Virus record (IMG/VR): IMGVR_UViG_3300027985_000052
Location: 1-42,565 of that record
Length of the DNA stretch: 42,565 bases
Source: a virus
Strand: one strand, 5' to 3'
A model generated the notes under the pieces. The model was not told the origin of the DNA. It saw only the letters and a list, made by a program, of their open reading frames with translations, and searched no databases. Shown one piece after another: positions 30,006 to 38,823 of the stretch. How positions within the stretch are numbered: the stretch's first letter is position 1; the number at the start of each line of letters is the position of its first letter. Both the position numbers and the translations under genes were made by a program.

Positions 30006-31529
30006 ATGGCTAACAAAATTGACAGCAATGTTACCGGATTGGCGTTCGCCGAAGAAGCAAGTTTGAAGACGCTTCCGGGGTCGCCTGTTTGGTATGAACT
30101 GGAACCAAATTCTTATTCGGATTTTGGCGTGGAACTTTCCAACGTAGCACGGGCACCAATCAACCCGTCGCGCCAGCGTAAGAAAGGCAAAATCGTTGAT
30201 TTGGACGCTTCCGGCGGATTCAACAGCGATATTACCCTTAAAAACATGCAACGGCTTCTTCAAGGCTTCTTCTTTGCAGACGCCCGCGAAAAGTTTTCGA
30301 CCGCGCCAATCAACGGCACCGCGATTGCGCTTACCAACGTTGACGGCACGCTTGAACAGTACCAAGCCGCGTCGGGCCTTGACGGGTTCCTTGTCGGCGC
30401 ACTGGTCAAAGCTTCAGGCTTCACCAATGCCGCGAACAACGGTATCAAGACCGTAACGACCGCCGCCGCTGGCGCGCTTACCGTGTCTGAAGACATTGTT
30501 GACGAAGCGGCCCCACCTTCGGCGGCAAAGCTGGAAGCAATCGGCTTCGAAGCTGGCGCGGGCGACATTAACATTACGGCTTCGGCGTCAAGCATTGTGC
30601 TTGATTCGACAACCCTTGATTTTACAACCTTGGGGCTTACTGTCGGCGAATGGATTTTTGTTGGCGGCGACGCGGCGGGAAATCGCTTCGTAAACAACGA
30701 ACCGGGTTACGCCCGCGTTTTGTCAATTGCGGCGAATGCGCTTGCGCTTGACGATACAACTTGGACGCCTGTAACCGAAACCGGCACCGGGCTTAATATC
30801 CGCTTCTTCTTCGGCATGGTTCTTCGTAACGAAAAAGACCCGTTGCTTATCAAGCGCCGGTCGTTCAATATCGAACGCCAGCTTGGGCAAGATTCCAACG
30901 GCACGCAATCCGAATACCTTGAAGGAGCGATTGCTAACGAATATACGTTGAATATCCCACAAGCCGACAAGCTGAACGCCGACCTTACCTTTGTCGCAAT
31001 GGACAACACCCAACGCGACGGTTTGACCGGGTTGAAGGCAGGAACGCGGGTAAGCGCCGCGAGCGAAGACGCGTTTAACACTTCTTCGGATATTTACCGA
31101 ATTAAGTTGAACGTTGTTGACCCGGTAACACTGAACCCGACGGCGCTGTTTGGTTACGTGTCCGAAGCGAACATTGCAATCAACAACAACGTTACGCCGA
31201 ACAAGGCGGTCGCTGTTCTTGGCGCATTCGACGCAACGGCGGGCGACTTCGAAGTTTCCGGTTCAATTACCGCTTACTTTACCGAAGTTGCAGCGGTTCA
31301 GGCGGTGCGCAATAACAGCGACGTTGCATTGAACTTCATTGCAGCGCAAAACAATTCGGGCTTCGTCTATGACATTCCGCTTCTTGCCCTTGGCGGCGGT
31401 CGGCTGAACGTCGAAAAAGACGCACCTATTACAATTCCGGTTGATACCAACGCGGCGGAATGCGAAGCGGGTTACACCTTGCTTTCAACTTTCTTCCCGT
31501 ACTTGCCTAGTGTGGGTATGCCCGCGTAA
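30006..31529 (+). CDS. Major tail (tube) protein
   Basis: 507 residues, longer than a minimal tube protein. AFAEEASLKTLPGSPVWYELEPNSYSDFG, then INPSRQRKKGKIVDLDASGGFNSDIT, is typical of a group of siphovirus tube proteins. Residues about 95-270 appear to hold an extra beta domain (many A/T/G, such as FLVGALVKASGFTNAANNGIKTV). It precedes the two tail chaperones and the tape measure gene. AAAGGTGG lies before the ATG. Confidence 0.85.
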   Translation: MANKIDSNVTGLAFAEEASLKTLPGSPVWYELEPNSYSDFGVELSNVARAPINPSRQRKKGKIVDLDASGGFNSDITLKNMQRLLQGFFFADAREKFSTAPINGTAIALTNVDGTLEQYQAASGLDGFLVGALVKASGFTNAANNGIKTVTTAAAGALTVSEDIVDEAAPPSAAKLEAIGFEAGAGDINITASASSIVLDSTTLDFTTLGLTVGEWIFVGGDAAGNRFVNNEPGYARVLSIAANALALDDTTWTPVTETGTGLNIRFFFGMVLRNEKDPLLIKRRSFNIERQLGQDSNGTQSEYLEGAIANEYTLNIPQADKLNADLTFVAMDNTQRDGLTGLKAGTRVSAASEDAFNTSSDIYRIKLNVVDPVTLNPTALFGYVSEANIAINNNVTPNKAVAVLGAFDATAGDFEVSGSITAYFTEVAAVQAVRNNSDVALNFIAAQNNSGFVYDIPLLALGGGRLNVEKDAPITIPVDTNAAECEAGYTLLSTFFPYLPSVGMPA

Positions 31530-31550
31530 ACTGGTTGAACCGCAACAAGG

Positions 31551-31567
31551 CCGGGGCGGTGCCCCGG
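31551..31567 (+). terminator. Hairpin after the major tail gene
   Basis: CCGGGGC-GGT-GCCCCGG, a 7-bp stem with a tight loop, followed only by a weak T/A tract. It may slow transcription or protect the 3' end of the abundant tube-protein message. Confidence 0.6.
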
Positions 31568-31577
31568 TCAATTTAAC

Positions 31578-31592
31578 TTTAGGAGTCCTAAA
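31578..31592 (+). promoter_or_regulatory. Palindromic Shine-Dalgarno of the tail chaperone gene
   Basis: TTTAGGAGTCCTAAA has 7-base arms around one G and contains the AGGAG of the 31594 gene. As RNA it could fold into a small hairpin that hides the ribosome site; as DNA it is a dyad a protein could bind. Confidence 0.5.
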
Positions 31593-31593
31593 A

Positions 31594-32013
31594 ATGTCAC
31601 TTTACAGCCAGTTTGCAACGAATAAAGACGCCGAAGTTGACGGCGTTTGGGTCGAATACGGCGCGAATGAAGACGGGTCAATTCCCGCTTTCAAAATTTC
31701 GCGTATGTCGAAGGCCAACAAGAAATATACGAAGGCGCTTGAAAAAGCAACGCGCCCGCACCGCCGCGCAATCGAACTTGAAACAATGAACAACGACCTT
31801 GCCGAACGGCTGTTTATGGAAGTGTTCGTTGACACGGTTCTTCTTGAATGGAAGAACATTCGAAATCGTGACGGCGACGAAGTGGCATTTAACAAAGAAG
31901 CCGCTTTGAAGCTGTTTGTCGATTTGCCGGAACTTTACGACGACCTTCAGGAAAAGGCAAAGAAGGCGTCGTTGTTCCGCGACGAAACGCTTGAACAAGA
32001 AGCGGGAAACTAA
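31594..32013 (+). CDS. Tail assembly chaperone, short form (gpG-like)
   Basis: 139 residues from the ATG at 31594, the start with a Shine-Dalgarno; a longer upstream frame from 31441 lies in the tail gene. GVWVEYGANEDGSIPAFKISRMSKANKKYTKALEKATRPHRRAIE and NDLAERLFMEVFVDTVLLEWKNI match first-frame tail chaperones placed before the tape measure gene. Its last codons carry the slippery heptamer GGGAAAC (32004-32010) directly before the stop TAA (32011-32013). Confidence 0.85.
   Translation: MSLYSQFATNKDAEVDGVWVEYGANEDGSIPAFKISRMSKANKKYTKALEKATRPHRRAIELETMNNDLAERLFMEVFVDTVLLEWKNIRNRDGDEVAFNKEAALKLFVDLPELYDDLQEKAKKASLFRDETLEQEAGN
32004..32010 (+). other. Programmed -1 frameshift slippery heptamer GGGAAAC
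   Basis: In the gpG frame it reads G-GGA-AAC just before TAA, a canonical X-XXY-YYZ site like lambda's GGGAAAG. A -1 slip continues into the 32010-32348 frame, which is open from 31995 onward. A 9-bp stem-loop starts 6 bases after the heptamer. Confidence 0.92.
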
Positions 32014-32348
32014 CGGCTGTTCTATTGTACCTATTGGATTTAGGGTCGATAGAACAGAACATTGCAAGGCAAGCTATGCGGGCGGGCGCACCATTACCCG
32101 AACGCATAGCGAACGCCCCGGAACTTTTGCCGGGGCTTCAAGTGTACTTGCAAGCGTTCTTTGATTTGGACGCGGAACGAACGCACGCGTTAAGCTTGAC
32201 GCCGATTCCTTGGACAAGCATTCGCGCTTATGCCGACGCTTACGCGTTTGACGAAGAACAAACCGAAGACCTTCTTTATCTTGTTCGTAAAATGGACGAC
32301 GCGCATTTAAAGCGGTTGTCGAAGAAGAACAACACGGGGTCGAAGTAA
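32010..32348 (+). CDS. Tail assembly chaperone, -1 frameshift extension (gpT-like part of G-T)
   Basis: 112 residues added to gpG by the frameshift, giving a fusion of about 251 residues. The frame has no Shine-Dalgarno or ATG of its own near its start; the TTG at 32025 is an unlikely start. APLPERIANAPELLPGLQVYLQAFFDLDAERTHALSLTPIPW fits the second tail chaperone of siphoviruses. Together G and G-T fold or load the tape measure protein encoded just downstream. Confidence 0.85.
   Translation, partial: LTAVLLYLLDLGSIEQNIARQAMRAGAPLPERIANAPELLPGLQVYLQAFFDLDAERTHALSLTPIPWTSIRAYADAYAFDEEQTEDLLYLVRKMDDAHLKRLSKKNNTGSK
32017..32057 (+). other. Stem-loop stimulating the frameshift
   Basis: CTGTTCTAT (32017-32025) pairs perfectly with ATAGAACAG (32049-32057), leaving a 23-base loop. 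The stem starts 6 bases after the slippery site, the optimal distance for -1 frameshifting. The long loop could also form a pseudoknot. Confidence 0.82.
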
Positions 32349-32782
32349 TGGCAAGAACGCTTTTAGATTTGGCAATAAGTCTTGAACGGCGCGTTGAAAA
32401 GCTTGACGAAGAAGCCAGTAAAGCCGCCGTTCAAGTTGCCTTAACCGTATTGGGCGACCTTGTTTACGTTACGCCTGTCGATACTTCCCAAGCTTTGTCG
32501 AACTGGCAAGTAAGCCTTGGCGAACCCGCTTCCGATTCTATCCCGCCATATTACCCCGGCGAACAAGGTTCGACCCAACGCGCAAGCGCGCAAGCGGCCC
32601 TTAATGCGGCCCGCGCGGTTTTACGTGGAAAAAAGCCGGGCGATACGATATATTTAAGCAACGTTCTTCCGTATATCAGGCGGCTTAATGACGGTTATTC
32701 GGCACAAGCCCCGGCGGGATTCGTTGAACGTGCCGCTTTGCTTGGTCGCAAACAAGCGCGGAAGGTTAAAATAAAGCTTTAG
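32348..32782 (+). CDS. Tail completion/minor tail protein (HK97 gp10-like)
   Basis: 144 residues. VTPVDTSQALSNWQVSLGEP, a middle with QASAQAALNAARAVL, and IYLSNVLPYIRRLNDGYSAQAPAGFVERA match the HK97 gp10-like family. The start shares one base with the previous stop (TAATG). Normally this family sits earlier, before the tail tube gene; here it lies between the chaperones and the tape measure. Confidence 0.8.
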   Translation: MARTLLDLAISLERRVEKLDEEASKAAVQVALTVLGDLVYVTPVDTSQALSNWQVSLGEPASDSIPPYYPGEQGSTQRASAQAALNAARAVLRGKKPGDTIYLSNVLPYIRRLNDGYSAQAPAGFVERAALLGRKQARKVKIKL

Positions 32783-32791
32783 GGGCGACGT

Positions 32792-35700
32792 ATGGCCGAC
32801 GAAAGAATTGATATTGAAATAGGCGATAAGGTTTCGCCGAACGTTCGTAAGAAGGTTCTTGAAATCGCCGACGCCGCACGTCTTGCAGATAGTGCCGTTT
32901 TGAAGCTTAAAAGTCAACTTGCTTCTATAAATGATACGGCGCTTAACAAGCTTGCCGCGTCTTCGGCCAAAGTTACGAACGCCCTTGCCCGTGAAACAAA
33001 CGCACAAGCCCGCCTTACTTCGGCAAATGCGCGAATGACAGACGCAACGAATCGGGCCGCACTTTCACAACAAAAACTTGCGACAGAATCGGCCAAAACA
33101 GCGGCGGCACAATCAAAAGCTGAAGTTGCGGCAAGCCGTAACGCTATTGCTCAACAAAAAGTTGCAATTGAGACGAACAAAGCTTTGTTGCAGGAATTGA
33201 AAGCCGAAGAAGCCTTAAACAAAGCCGCTATTGCTGAAACAAACGCGGCAATTGCGTTGCAGCGCCTTTCAGCACAAGCCGCTAAAACAGCACAAGAAAC
33301 CGCCAAACTTGAAGCCGCACAAAATGCGGCAAACGCGTCTTATTTTAAATCTGAAGAAGCGCTTAATCGTGCTATTGCTTCGGAAACAAACGCGGCTAGT
33401 GCTCAACAGCGTTTGAATTCTGAAACGACAAAATCGGCAATCGCACAAGAACGGCTTGCCGGGGAACTCAAGCAAACTGAACTTCGGCAACAGCGTCTTG
33501 CAACTGAAACGCAAAGAACTTCGGCGGCACAAAGTAACGCCGCCGCTTCAGCGTCAAGGGCCGAACTTGCGACCTTGCGATTAAAGACCGCGCAAGACAA
33601 GCTTACAGCTTCAACAACCCGTTCGAATCGAAGCCTTGGTTCATTTATTCGAACCGCCGCCGCTTTTGCTGGAATTGGTTTCAGTGGTGCGGCTATTGTT
33701 GGCGCGGCTGATTCTTACACTATACTTGAAAACAAACTTCGAAACGTTGTCGATTCTGAAAAACAGCTTGTTACAGTTACGAACGAAGTTTTCGATATTG
33801 CGAACCGAACCCGTGCGCCCGTTCAAGACACCGCGCAAGCTTTCCAGCGGTTCGACTTGGCGCTTCAGCAATTGGGCGCGTCGCAACGCGAAAGTTTGCA
33901 GCTTACCGAAACTGTCAACAAAGCTTTGGTTTTGTCCGGGTCAACGACAAACGAACAGGCTTCGGCACTTCTTCAGCTTTCGCAAGCATTTAACAAAGGC
34001 AAGCTTGACGGTGACGAATTCCGAACCGTTATGGAACTTATGCCTTCGGTCGCCGACGCTATCGCGAAACAATTGAATGTTACGCGCGGGGCGCTTCTTG
34101 ACCTTGCCCCGCAAGGCAAAATTACCGCCGAAGTTATGCGACAGGCATTCGCGAACGCACGCGAAGAAATCGCCGACAGATTCGCCAAAACGATTCCCAC
34201 ATTGGGGCAAGCGTTCGTTGTGCTTCGTAACAGTGCGACGCAATTCTTCGGTGAAATAAACAAACGCCTTGGTATTACTGAAGCAATGTCGAAGGCGTTG
34301 TTGTTCTTGGCCGACAATATGAAAGCCGTCGGGGTTGCACTGGCCGCACTGACAGCCGCGTTACTGGTCGCCTTCGGCCCGGCTATCATTTCGGGCATTG
34401 TGGCCGCTACCGGGGCCGTCAAGGCGTTTACGCTGGCAATCGCCGCGAACCCTATTGGTTTGCTTATCGTCGGCCTTACAACGGCAATCGCGCTGTTCGC
34501 GGCCTTCAAAGACGACATTGCGGTTTCAGAAGACGGCCTTGTTACCCTTGGCGATACGGCGCGGGCTGTCTTCCAGCTTATCGGCGAAACTGTCGCCCCG
34601 GTTGTTCAATTCTTCCGCGACGTTTGGAACGCGGCCTTCAATGAAGTCGAAAGCCGTTCGTCTGTTTTTGTGGGCATTATTGGCAAGGCGCTTAACAACG
34701 TTGTTTCAATCGCGAAGACCATTGTTAATGGTTATATTGCACTTTGGGTCGGCGCTTACAATTCAATTGTCAACGGCTGGCGGCTTTTCCCCGCCGCACT
34801 TAAAGACATTGTTGTTGGCGCGTTTAACGGCGTTATTTCAGTTGTCGAAAGCGGCATTAACGGCGTGTTAAATGGGCTTAAATCGCTTCTTGAACTTGCA
34901 AACGACGCCGCTGAATTCTTGGGCCTTAACCCCGTATTTAATACAGACTTTGACGTTGATTTGTCGCGCTTTAAAGGCGAACTTACCGGCGCGGCTTCTG
35001 AACTTGGCGGCATTGTTCAAGAAGAATTTACAAAAGCTTTCAACACCGACTTTATCGGCCAAGCTGTTGACGCTGTTTCAAGCCGTGCGCGTGAAATTTC
35101 ACAACAGCGCATTGCAGAACAGCAAGCGGCGGGTCGCGTCGGACAATTGCGCGGCGAAGGAACAGCGCCGTCGGCTGGCCCGTCAAGCGACGAACTTAAA
35201 GCCGCTGAAAAGCGGGCCGACGCATTGGCGAAGGTTAATCGTGAACTTGATTCCGAACTTCGGCTTCTTGGCTTGCTTGGGCCGCAACGTGAAATTCAAC
35301 AACAGTTTGAACAAATCAATAACGAATTGTTGAATAAGAAAATAACGCTTACCAAGCAAGAACAACAAGCGATTCTTGGCAAGCTTCAAACCTTGCAGCG
35401 CGAAAAAGGCATTCAGCAAGAACTAGACGCAATTTACGATTCTTCGATTGGCAAGTTTCAGCAAATCGCCGACGGCCTTGAAGCTTCAAATCGCGCGTAT
35501 CAAATGGGCATTATTAACGCCGAAACATACGCGAATAAACTTGTTGAACTTAACACGCAAGCCGCGAATCTTCGCTTGACTATGGGCGACGGAACTTGGG
35601 CCGACGTGTTTACTTCGTCAATGGCCCGCGTTGTTGAAAGTTACGAAGGTTCGCTTCCGGCTATGGCTGAAGCGTTCGGCAATTTGTTTACGCAACTTAC

Positions 35701-36418
35701 CGACGGCTTCGCGAATAGTATTGGCCGCGCAATTGTATATTCTGAAGACTTGGGCGAAAGCTTGCGGGACGTTGCCCGAAGCGCATTGTCGGAACTTATT
35801 TCGGCAATTATCAAAATGGGCATTCAATGGCTTGTTCAAACCGCGCTTCAGAAGACAGCGGCAACGACAGCCCTTGCAGCCCAAACAGCCGCGTCGGTCG
35901 CCGCTGCAAGCACCACGGCGGCGGCTTGGGCGGCCCCGGCGGCTTTGGTATCGCTTGCCAGCTTTGGCGCTAACAGCGCCCCGGCGGCGGCTGGTATCGC
36001 TGCAACGACAGCCCTTGCGCAAGGCTTGGCGGCGGTGCCGGGCTTTGAAGAAGGTGGTTACACTGGCAACCTTGGTCGGAAAGAAGTTGCGGGCGTTGTG
36101 CATGGTAGCGAATACGTTATGGACGCGGCTTCAACTGAACGAATCGGCGTCGGCAACCTTGACGCGTTGCGCCGTGGTGCGGCCAATGTTCAACAAGGTA
36201 CGCTTGGTAATCCTAACGGCGGCGCTTCAGGCGCGGCCCCTGTAAACGGCCAAGGCGAAGGCGCTTCGCAAAGCGGAACGTCTGTAAACTTGAAAACGAT
36301 TAACCTTGTCGATTCGTCAATGTTGGGCGATTACTTGGATTCTTCCGACAGCGACGAAGTGTTTATTAACAAAATCAGCCGAAACGCTGAACAAATAAAT
36401 AGGGCGCTAAGTGGCTAA
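32792..36418 (+). CDS. Tail tape measure protein
   Basis: 1208 residues. Residues about 20-290 are a long helical region built of repeated Ala-rich units (NAAIALQRLSAQAAKTAQETAKLEA-like). Residues from about 290 contain the tape measure domain, with FIRTAAAFAGIGFSGAAIVGAADSYTILENKLRN and AVFDIANRTRAPVQDTAQAF-like text. Two or three hydrophobic segments follow at about 510-570 (VGVALAALTAALLVAFGPAIISG...LIVGLTTAIALFAAF). A Gly/Ala-rich end leads to SEYVMDAASTERIGVGNLDALRRG. Its length sets the tail length. The last 8 bp overlap the next gene, which starts with GTG. Confidence 0.95.
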   Translation: MADERIDIEIGDKVSPNVRKKVLEIADAARLADSAVLKLKSQLASINDTALNKLAASSAKVTNALARETNAQARLTSANARMTDATNRAALSQQKLATESAKTAAAQSKAEVAASRNAIAQQKVAIETNKALLQELKAEEALNKAAIAETNAAIALQRLSAQAAKTAQETAKLEAAQNAANASYFKSEEALNRAIASETNAASAQQRLNSETTKSAIAQERLAGELKQTELRQQRLATETQRTSAAQSNAAASASRAELATLRLKTAQDKLTASTTRSNRSLGSFIRTAAAFAGIGFSGAAIVGAADSYTILENKLRNVVDSEKQLVTVTNEVFDIANRTRAPVQDTAQAFQRFDLALQQLGASQRESLQLTETVNKALVLSGSTTNEQASALLQLSQAFNKGKLDGDEFRTVMELMPSVADAIAKQLNVTRGALLDLAPQGKITAEVMRQAFANAREEIADRFAKTIPTLGQAFVVLRNSATQFFGEINKRLGITEAMSKALLFLADNMKAVGVALAALTAALLVAFGPAIISGIVAATGAVKAFTLAIAANPIGLLIVGLTTAIALFAAFKDDIAVSEDGLVTLGDTARAVFQLIGETVAPVVQFFRDVWNAAFNEVESRSSVFVGIIGKALNNVVSIAKTIVNGYIALWVGAYNSIVNGWRLFPAALKDIVVGAFNGVISVVESGINGVLNGLKSLLELANDAAEFLGLNPVFNTDFDVDLSRFKGELTGAASELGGIVQEEFTKAFNTDFIGQAVDAVSSRAREISQQRIAEQQAAGRVGQLRGEGTAPSAGPSSDELKAAEKRADALAKVNRELDSELRLLGLLGPQREIQQQFEQINNELLNKKITLTKQEQQAILGKLQTLQREKGIQQELDAIYDSSIGKFQQIADGLEASNRAYQMGIINAETYANKLVELNTQAANLRLTMGDGTWADVFTSSMARVVESYEGSLPAMAEAFGNLFTQLTDGFANSIGRAIVYSEDLGESLRDVARSALSELISAIIKMGIQWLVQTALQKTAATTALAAQTAASVAAASTTAAAWAAPAALVSLASFGANSAPAAAGIAATTALAQGLAAVPGFEEGGYTGNLGRKEVAGVVHGSEYVMDAASTERIGVGNLDALRRGAANVQQGTLGNPNGGASGAAPVNGQGEGASQSGTSVNLKTINLVDSSMLGDYLDSSDSDEVFINKISRNAEQINRALSG

Positions 36419-37577
36419 GATTTCGACAACATTATTCGGGGAAAAGGCGTTTTTGCCGTATCAGGCCGAAACGCCGATTCTTGAACGCTTCGAATTCTTG
36501 ACCGACGTTATTGAACACCAAGACGGAACGGAACAACGAATTCAGACCCGACAAGTTGCCCGACAGTTTTTTGAATATACAATTCCGCTTCAGTATTGGA
36601 AAAAGGCGGCGGCGTTTAATACGCTTTACGGTGCGCTTCGCAAAGATTGGGCGGTTCCTGTTTGGTCTGAAGGCCAGTTTGTCGGCGACATTACGGCGGC
36701 GCAAACAGTTATTTCGTGTGACACTTTGGTTCACGACTTAACGGCGTCTTCGCTGGCAATGTTGTTCAGCGCCGACGGGTCTTATGAAATTGTTGAAATT
36801 GACACGATAACCAACACCGACGTTACGCTTTTAAGCGGGGCAAGCGCGCGCCTATCGGCCTATTTAATCCCGGTTAAAACCGCTTTTATTGTGGGCACCG
36901 CAACGCTGTCTTCAAGTGGCCGCGAAGGTTCAGTTAAGCTTACGTTTCAAATTGAAAATACGACAGAAATTACAAGCGCCGCACCTTCGCAATATTTAGG
37001 CGACGACATTTATTACGAACCGGGTATTCTTGGCGATTCTAAATTTATCGAACGTGTTCTTGAAATGCGGCACGATATAAACGACTTCGACCTTGGCATT
37101 GTTGGACGTTCGACGCCTTGGTTGAACCCGCGTTATTCGATGCCTTACCGCGCTTTAATGGAAGGCGCGACAGAAGTTCGACAGTATAAAGAATGGGTTT
37201 TTCGCCGGGCCGGTAAATACCGGGCTTTTTGGTTGCCCACATTTGAAAACGACCTTCGGCACAAGTCGGCGAATCTTGTTACCAATATTCTTCTTGTTGA
37301 TTCCGATTCAATCGTTGACTATGCTTCGAACCGGGTTCATATTGCTGTTGAAGATATGGCGGGCAATTGGTATCCGCGCCAAGTTACAGAATTTCAGCAA
37401 ACCGGGTCAACGACGGTGCAAATTACCCTTGACAGCCCTTTGAACATAGACGCAAGCGAAATCGCGCGAATTTCATATTTGGGGCTTAACCGAATGGACA
37501 TTGAACGCGTTGAATTAAATTGGCTTGGGAATTCGGTTGTTCGTTCAGAAGTTCGAATTGTGGAGTTGTCGCCTTGA
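36411..37577 (+). CDS. Minor tail protein, distal tail region (388 aa)
   Basis: 388 residues, GTG start with AGGGCG upstream. FLPYQAETPILERFEFLTDVIEHQDGTEQRIQTRQVARQFFEYTIPLQYW is the opening of proteins that follow the tape measure gene in several siphoviruses and form the tail-tube end. A beta-rich middle (about 75-185) and the ERVLEMRHDINDFDLGIVGRS segment follow. I infer a distal-tail role from order and resemblance. Confidence 0.72.
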   Translation: MAKISTTLFGEKAFLPYQAETPILERFEFLTDVIEHQDGTEQRIQTRQVARQFFEYTIPLQYWKKAAAFNTLYGALRKDWAVPVWSEGQFVGDITAAQTVISCDTLVHDLTASSLAMLFSADGSYEIVEIDTITNTDVTLLSGASARLSAYLIPVKTAFIVGTATLSSSGREGSVKLTFQIENTTEITSAAPSQYLGDDIYYEPGILGDSKFIERVLEMRHDINDFDLGIVGRSTPWLNPRYSMPYRALMEGATEVRQYKEWVFRRAGKYRAFWLPTFENDLRHKSANLVTNILLVDSDSIVDYASNRVHIAVEDMAGNWYPRQVTEFQQTGSTTVQITLDSPLNIDASEIARISYLGLNRMDIERVELNWLGNSVVRSEVRIVELSP

Positions 37578-38380
37578 ATATAGTTGAAATGTATAAATTC
37601 GTTCGCGACGCCGACGAATGGAATAAAACAAGCGCAAACATTGAAGTTTCGTATAACGGCGATACTTATGTTCCCGCGCCTATTGGTCGCGGCGACCTTG
37701 AAGCCCGAAACGAAATTTCAAAGTCAACGCTTGAAATTGAAATTGACATTTTCGACGATTTGGCGCAAGAACTTTTAACAAAGTTTACTGAAAAGATTCT
37801 TTCTTTAACTTTGTTTATAAAAACCGACGTTATAACCGGCGTTGCTTGGAAAGGTCGCCTTACTGATATTAAGCCGACTAAAACTAAGTTAAAGCTGTCT
37901 TTCGAAAACATTTTTACCAGTATGCGCCGCCCCGGCCTTCGCGCCCGTTATCAAAAGCCGTGCCGACACGTTCTTTACGGTCGTGGTTGCGGCCTTGACC
38001 CGGAAGCATTCGCAACGGCTGGCCTTGTGTTGGCGGTAAGCGGGACTTTCGTAACTGTTGGCGAAGCGGCGCTTCAACCCGACGGGTATTATTTGGGCGG
38101 TATGCTTCGCGGAAATGACGGAATACTTGGTTATATAATTAGCCATTCCGGTTCAATATTGGGCTTGCAACGACCTATCGAATCGCTTAACGCTGATTTT
38201 GCAAGTTCAGGTTACGGCTTAAATTACGGCAATTTGTACGGCGGTCTTGAAGCCAAACTTTATCCGGGTTGCGACAGGTTGCGCCAAACGTGCGAAAGCA
38301 AATTTAACAACCTTGACAACCACGGCGGTTTTCCTTGGATACCTTCGCGAAACCCAATGGACGGTTCGTCAATACTATAG
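37574..38380 (+). CDS. Phage BR0599/DUF2163-type tail-tip protein
   Basis: 268 residues from the TTG at 37574, which overlaps the previous stop (TTGA) and has GGAG 8 bases upstream; an ATG at 37589 lacks a Shine-Dalgarno. The start at 37520 lies inside the previous gene. RRPGLRARYQKPCRHVLYGRGCGLDPEAF and the C-terminal YPGCDRLRQTCESKFNNLDNHGGFPWIP are the Cys-containing signature of DUF2163/BR0599 proteins. It forms part of the tail-tip hub. Confidence 0.88.
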   Translation: MNIVEMYKFVRDADEWNKTSANIEVSYNGDTYVPAPIGRGDLEARNEISKSTLEIEIDIFDDLAQELLTKFTEKILSLTLFIKTDVITGVAWKGRLTDIKPTKTKLKLSFENIFTSMRRPGLRARYQKPCRHVLYGRGCGLDPEAFATAGLVLAVSGTFVTVGEAALQPDGYYLGGMLRGNDGILGYIISHSGSILGLQRPIESLNADFASSGYGLNYGNLYGGLEAKLYPGCDRLRQTCESKFNNLDNHGGFPWIPSRNPMDGSSIL

Positions 38381-38389
38381 GGGGTTGGT

Positions 38390-38620
38390 ATGTGGCAATT
38401 TATCGCCATTCTTGTTATTGCTGTTGTTGCAGCGTATGCGCTTCGACCTAAGCCTGAAACACAACCGCCCGCCGGTCTTGGTGAAATCGAAGCCCCGACC
38501 GCTGAAGAAGGGCGCGAAATTCCGGTTTTGTTTGGAACGCGTGACATTCGCGGGCCTAACGTCGTTTGGTTCGGCCATCTTCGAACTGTACCGATTAAGA
38601 AGAAGGGCGGTAAAAAATGA
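38390..38620 (+). CDS. Small membrane-anchored tail-module protein, 76 aa
   Basis: An N-terminal hydrophobic segment (residues 2-19, WQFIAILVIAVVAAYALR) followed by GLGEIEAPTAEEGREIPVLFGTRDIRGPNVVWFGHLRT. That ending is familiar from small proteins encoded just before tail-tip proteins in siphoviruses, and likely works in tail-tip assembly at the membrane. Strong GGGGG Shine-Dalgarno. Overlaps the next gene by ATGA. Confidence 0.8.
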   Translation: MWQFIAILVIAVVAAYALRPKPETQPPAGLGEIEAPTAEEGREIPVLFGTRDIRGPNVVWFGHLRTVPIKKKGGKK

Positions 38621-38823
38621 CGACCGAAGAACCTGTTATTGTTAGAATGTCCCATGTAAGGGCGGCTAAAATGTGCAGTCGCGGGGCGCGTACCTTTTTT
38701 GAACGGCATAGTCTTGATTGGTCGAAGTTTTTAAAAGAAGGTATCGCGGCGGAAGAATTAGAAGCAACCGGCGACGCAATGGCGTTGCATGTTGTTAAGG
38801 TGGCGCGCAATGGGCGGAAGTAG
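38617..38823 (+). CDS. Conserved small tail-module protein, 68 aa
   Basis: MSHVRAAKMCSRGARTFFERHSLDWSKFLKEGI followed by LEATGDAMALHVVKVA is a strongly conserved small phage protein next to tail-tip genes; its activity is not known to me. It is coupled to both neighbours: ATGA with the gene before, a 14-bp overlap with the tail-tip gene after. Confidence 0.8.
   Translation: MTTEEPVIVRMSHVRAAKMCSRGARTFFERHSLDWSKFLKEGIAAEELEATGDAMALHVVKVARNGRK

Noticed and set aside
32025-32348. An independent gene starting at TTG 32025
   Set aside because: There is no Shine-Dalgarno, and the slippery heptamer with stem-loop explains the frame better as a frameshift extension.
33000-33620. A DNA tandem repeat array in the tape measure gene
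   Set aside because: The repetition is at protein level (Ala-rich helical units) with diverged DNA, normal for a tape measure coiled region.
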